64,000 nt of DNA, taken from positions 8,923,001 through 8,987,000 of the forward strand of contig NC_090703.1 of assembly GCF_040954835.1 (NCBI RefSeq), given 5' to 3'. The notes beneath the pieces were generated by a model. The model did no database searches. It was not told the origin of the DNA and saw nothing but the letters and a program-made list of their open reading frames with translations. Position 1 is the stretch's first letter. The number at the start of each line of letters is the position of its first letter. Source of the stretch: Lepisosteus oculatus (Eukaryota; Chordata; Actinopteri; Semionotiformes; Lepisosteidae). The position numbers were made by a program, and so were the translations under genes. Below, in pieces: positions 61,379 to 64,000 of this stretch.

Positions 61379-63325
61379 TTAAAACCAGGTGTGGTCCAGC
61401 TGGAATTTAGCCAGGAGAGACAGGTGGTCAGAGGAGAAGACCTCATTGGGCAGTCCCTTCGTGGACCAGAGCTGCTCCTCTGACAGCAGAGAGAGACGAC
61501 CCATCAGCTTCAGGATTCCATCCTGCTTCAGCCTTCCTCCTACAAGGCACAACAGCAGTAAGACTGGAGAGTTAGCGTGCAGTACCCGTTAGTACATCCT
61601 TAATAGTTCCAGGGCAAGAATAGAGCTGGACTGTGGGATTGGGAGATGTTTAATGCAGCAGTGAACGGGTTTTAAGATTTTCATACCTCGCTGGCTCCTG
61701 TTATTGACAGGCACAGCTGAGTAAAAGATATAGTCCACAGTGGCCCCAGAGCCACAGTGCAGTGTAGTTACTTCCCGCTTCTCTGTGCCTGAGATGTAGT
61801 GGCTGTAAACCGATGTCAAATCGAAACCATGAAAAATTGTGTTTCTGAACCTAAGAGAGAAGAGAAAAGACCTCTTGCACTGTAGGTTCTAAAAACAAGT
61901 AAAATAACTTTGATGAAAACCAATATAATGCAAAAAGGTTAAGAATCTGAATAAGCTTATATTTGCTCTACTTAGGCAGACGTGGGGTCAATGCTAATTT
62001 AAATTACACTTTCCTGCAGTGATAGTGAGTTGACAAAATTACAAGAACAGCACTGAAAGTCTATTTATGATTATAATTAATTTTATGTGGTGATAATATT
62101 TAGAAAAGGTATGACATGCATTCAAACAACATACAAAATCTTGGTAAAACAAATGGAGGCATGAACAATTAATTATGACAATCCTTCAGACCTGCTAGTT
62201 CATCTTCTATTTTTGTACAGATAGAATTACATTTGAAAGGTGTAAGGACTCATAGTGGATATATTTCGTCTCAATTTTACCACTGCTTTCTCACTGCACT
62301 TCCTATACCTTAATCTTTAATTTATACTTGGGTATATCATGAAATCTATAAATCACTACATTAACTATTTATTAATATCCCTAATCTTAGCTTTATTCTT
62401 AATCCTAGCTCTAAAATTACAGTACACTCAAATGGGATCTGAATCCTGACTGTAGGTAAATTCACTACTCTTAATCTTAAACTTATTTTATGCCAACCTT
62501 AGCTCTAGACAAAATCCTAGAAGGATGCTATTTTTTAGTCAAAATGGTGCTTAGCATATTCTATTATTTTCTTAGCAATTAGGCCATAGTCCTTTACCTA
62601 GATGAACTTTTTTCTGGATCAGGTTCAGGTAGAGATTTTAGGGCCTGTGCCTGTATTTTAGAGGGATCTAGAAGAAAACAGCAAAAGAAAAAAAGTTTAC
62701 TGAAATGTACAACAGCCACCTCTTTAAGTCAAATTTCAAGAACTTTAGAAACTTGCGACTTTCTGCTGCTCTGTTTTTTTTTCTAAATAAAAAGGTTTTT
62801 GATCGTTAATTCAGCAGTTTGGTCAAATTCGAATTAACCGGACGAGATGATGAATACAAAGGGACAGCATACTAAATATTTTAATGTTTGGCACTAACTT
62901 ATCTAGCTGAGGAAATAACAAGCCAAGCCATGAGGTCAAGGGTGAGAAAAACCTCCCTCACTTATTAGGAATGAACCAGGAAGACAGCTGCAAAGGTGGT
63001 AGTAGGGGGAGCTAGAAACAAAACAGAGACAAAATCCTGCCCACTACAGAAATATTTATATCTAACAGAGCGAAACTGTGAGATAGCAATTTAACTTCCC
63101 TATTCGCAAGTACAAAACTTATATGGACTATTTTGAACACAACACAGTATAAAGAAGCTTTATGGGTTTAACAAAGAATAAAGAGTTCAGAAGGGTAACA
63201 CCTAGGGATTTTACCTGGCTTAGCGTCCGTCACTCCTGGAATACACACAAGATACTCTGGGCGTGTGCAGGCAATTTCACAGAAACGAAATTGAAGCAAA
63301 CACTTGTGACTATACTGGAGTTTCC
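61379..63325 (-). CDS. angel1: Angel homolog 1, C-terminal four coding exons (5' part off the window)
   Basis: Minus-strand exons 63325-63215, 62667-62598, 61850-61687 and 61539-61379 join with consistent phases (donors GTAAAA, GTAAAG, GTATGA; AG acceptors) and encode about 167 C-terminal residues, stop at 61381-61379. ANGEL1 is a CCR4/nocturnin-type endonuclease-exonuclease-phosphatase protein known to bind eIF4E and to have 2',3'-cyclic phosphatase activity on RNA. Visible family blocks are LLQFRFCEIAC and GVTDAKP, a short variable linker, LTSVYSHY, GATVDYIFYSA with the conserved Asp, LMGRLSLLSEEQLW, and SSDHLSLLAKF with the terminal Asp-His of the active site. RLSLLSEE and the position beside vash1 favour angel1 over angel2. 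The exons holding the CGD-N catalytic block are not found before 64000. It faces vash1 tail to tail. Confidence 0.93.
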
Positions 63326-64000
63326 CTGCCCAAGAAATACACAATTACATAATAAATAGATGAATCTTAAAAGAAAACTAACTGAACTACCTGTTCATCA
63401 GTTAGTATAGTTAATGTATTAAACCAGAACAGTAGGTCAAAAAAGTTACACTAAAATGCTAAAAAGACAACAAACATATTAAAAGTACAGTTTAGGAGAC
63501 CACATTTCAAATTCATCGTAAAAGACACTCCCACAAAATTTGTGCTCTCCTGTACATTTTTTTCTTCTGATTGCACTCTAAATGTAACTTTTTCTTTAAA
63601 TTTAGGATGACCGATGGTTTCTTGTTTCTCTACCCACCCAACGTGGAATTGTCTGTTGTGTCTCTACTTGCAGTGCCAACAGCAGCACCCACAAGCAGAG
63701 AACGAAGACGTGCAGACAGGCTCCCCCAACCTGTGCACACATCCAGTTAATCTTTTTGTTCTGCAGGGAAGTGCAAGAGGCTCACTGCCAAACCTGTCGC
63801 TGCAGTCCTGCGGGCACCTTGGCAAAGAACAAGGGTCACTGTGAAGCCAAGAGAGCCTTGGCCAATTACTTATAACCCCTGCCAAGGAAGTCCGGTCACG
63901 TTCGACTAGTGACGTGACCCAGACTCCCATCCACACTGTCTGGGTCATACAGCTCAACCTGCTCTAAACAAGTGCCTCCCGGCCCTGATCTGGCACATTA
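63326..64000. other. angel1 intron sequence, GC-richer part unclassified
   Basis: Most likely part of an angel1 intron. 63600-63960 is richer in GC and contains GTCACGTTCGACTAGTGACG, an inverted-repeat-like word, and an open frame on each strand. None matches Angel1 or another protein I recognise, and it may be an unidentified dispersed repeat. Confidence 0.4.

Noticed and set aside
63664..63957. Possible additional angel1 exon on the minus strand
   Set aside because: The translation lacks any Angel1 block, and phase and splice sites do not connect with the exon at 63325-63215.
1..64000. CRISPR array, phage, operon or bacterial gene system
   Set aside because: Spliced vertebrate genes, SINEs, LINEs and absence of dense coding rule out a prokaryotic source; no regularly spaced repeats were seen.

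Overview
Vertebrate nuclear DNA, most likely from a ray-finned fish. The repeats (CR1/L2-like LINE 3' ends, several tRNA-headed SINE families, a 5S-derived element, Penelope-like hairpin insertions) are of types I associate with non-teleost ray-finned fishes such as gar, bowfin or sturgeon. That lineage is an inference from general familiarity with such repeats; no species can be named from the sequence alone. The base composition is AT-rich, genes are split by introns of about 0.15-1.4 kb, and there is no bacterial, phage or organelle signal.

Only two protein-coding genes can be supported, both in the right-hand third. vash1 (vasohibin-1, + strand, 46938-53965) is complete in seven coding exons that join in frame to 348 codons, with the Cys-His-Ser catalytic residues in place. 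angel1 (- strand, 61379-63325) is represented by its last four coding exons; its 5' part lies beyond the right edge. The genes are tail to tail, 7.4 kb apart, as VASH1 and ANGEL1 are in human, which mirrors the paralogous VASH2/ANGEL2 pair. Vash1 removes the C-terminal tyrosine of alpha-tubulin together with SVBP; Angel1 belongs to the CCR4/nocturnin-like endonuclease-exonuclease-phosphatase family and acts on RNA. They are neighbours by history, and no joint pathway is visible.

The left 46 kb is a gene desert. I found no convincing exon in it. It holds dispersed repeats: an L2-like tail, three copies of one LINE family between 3.4 and 6.4 kb, Penelope-like hairpins at 12.4 and 17.3 kb, and SINEs at 17.7, 23.7, 25.0, 29.9, 38.3 and 41.5 kb. 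It also has several stretches dense in TAATTA/ATTAAT-type homeodomain words that look like conserved non-coding enhancers (about 9.2-10.0, 21.0, 26.7, 28.6-29.3, 33.4-33.8 and 39.1-39.4 kb). In human the corresponding side of VASH1 faces ESRRB, so these could be long-range elements of a developmental neighbour; this is inference.

The strongest observations are: (1) two of the six vash1 introns carry textbook U12-type (minor spliceosome) donors and branch sites; (2) three short hairpin insertions share one structure, two with exact 13-bp target-site duplications, and carry a hammerhead-ribozyme-like core, which points to Penelope-like retroelements; (3) the vash1 leader combines a short uORF, a start-stop codon pair and a G-quadruplex motif just before the ATG; (4) the words TACTGTA/TACAGTA are far more frequent than chance over the whole window.
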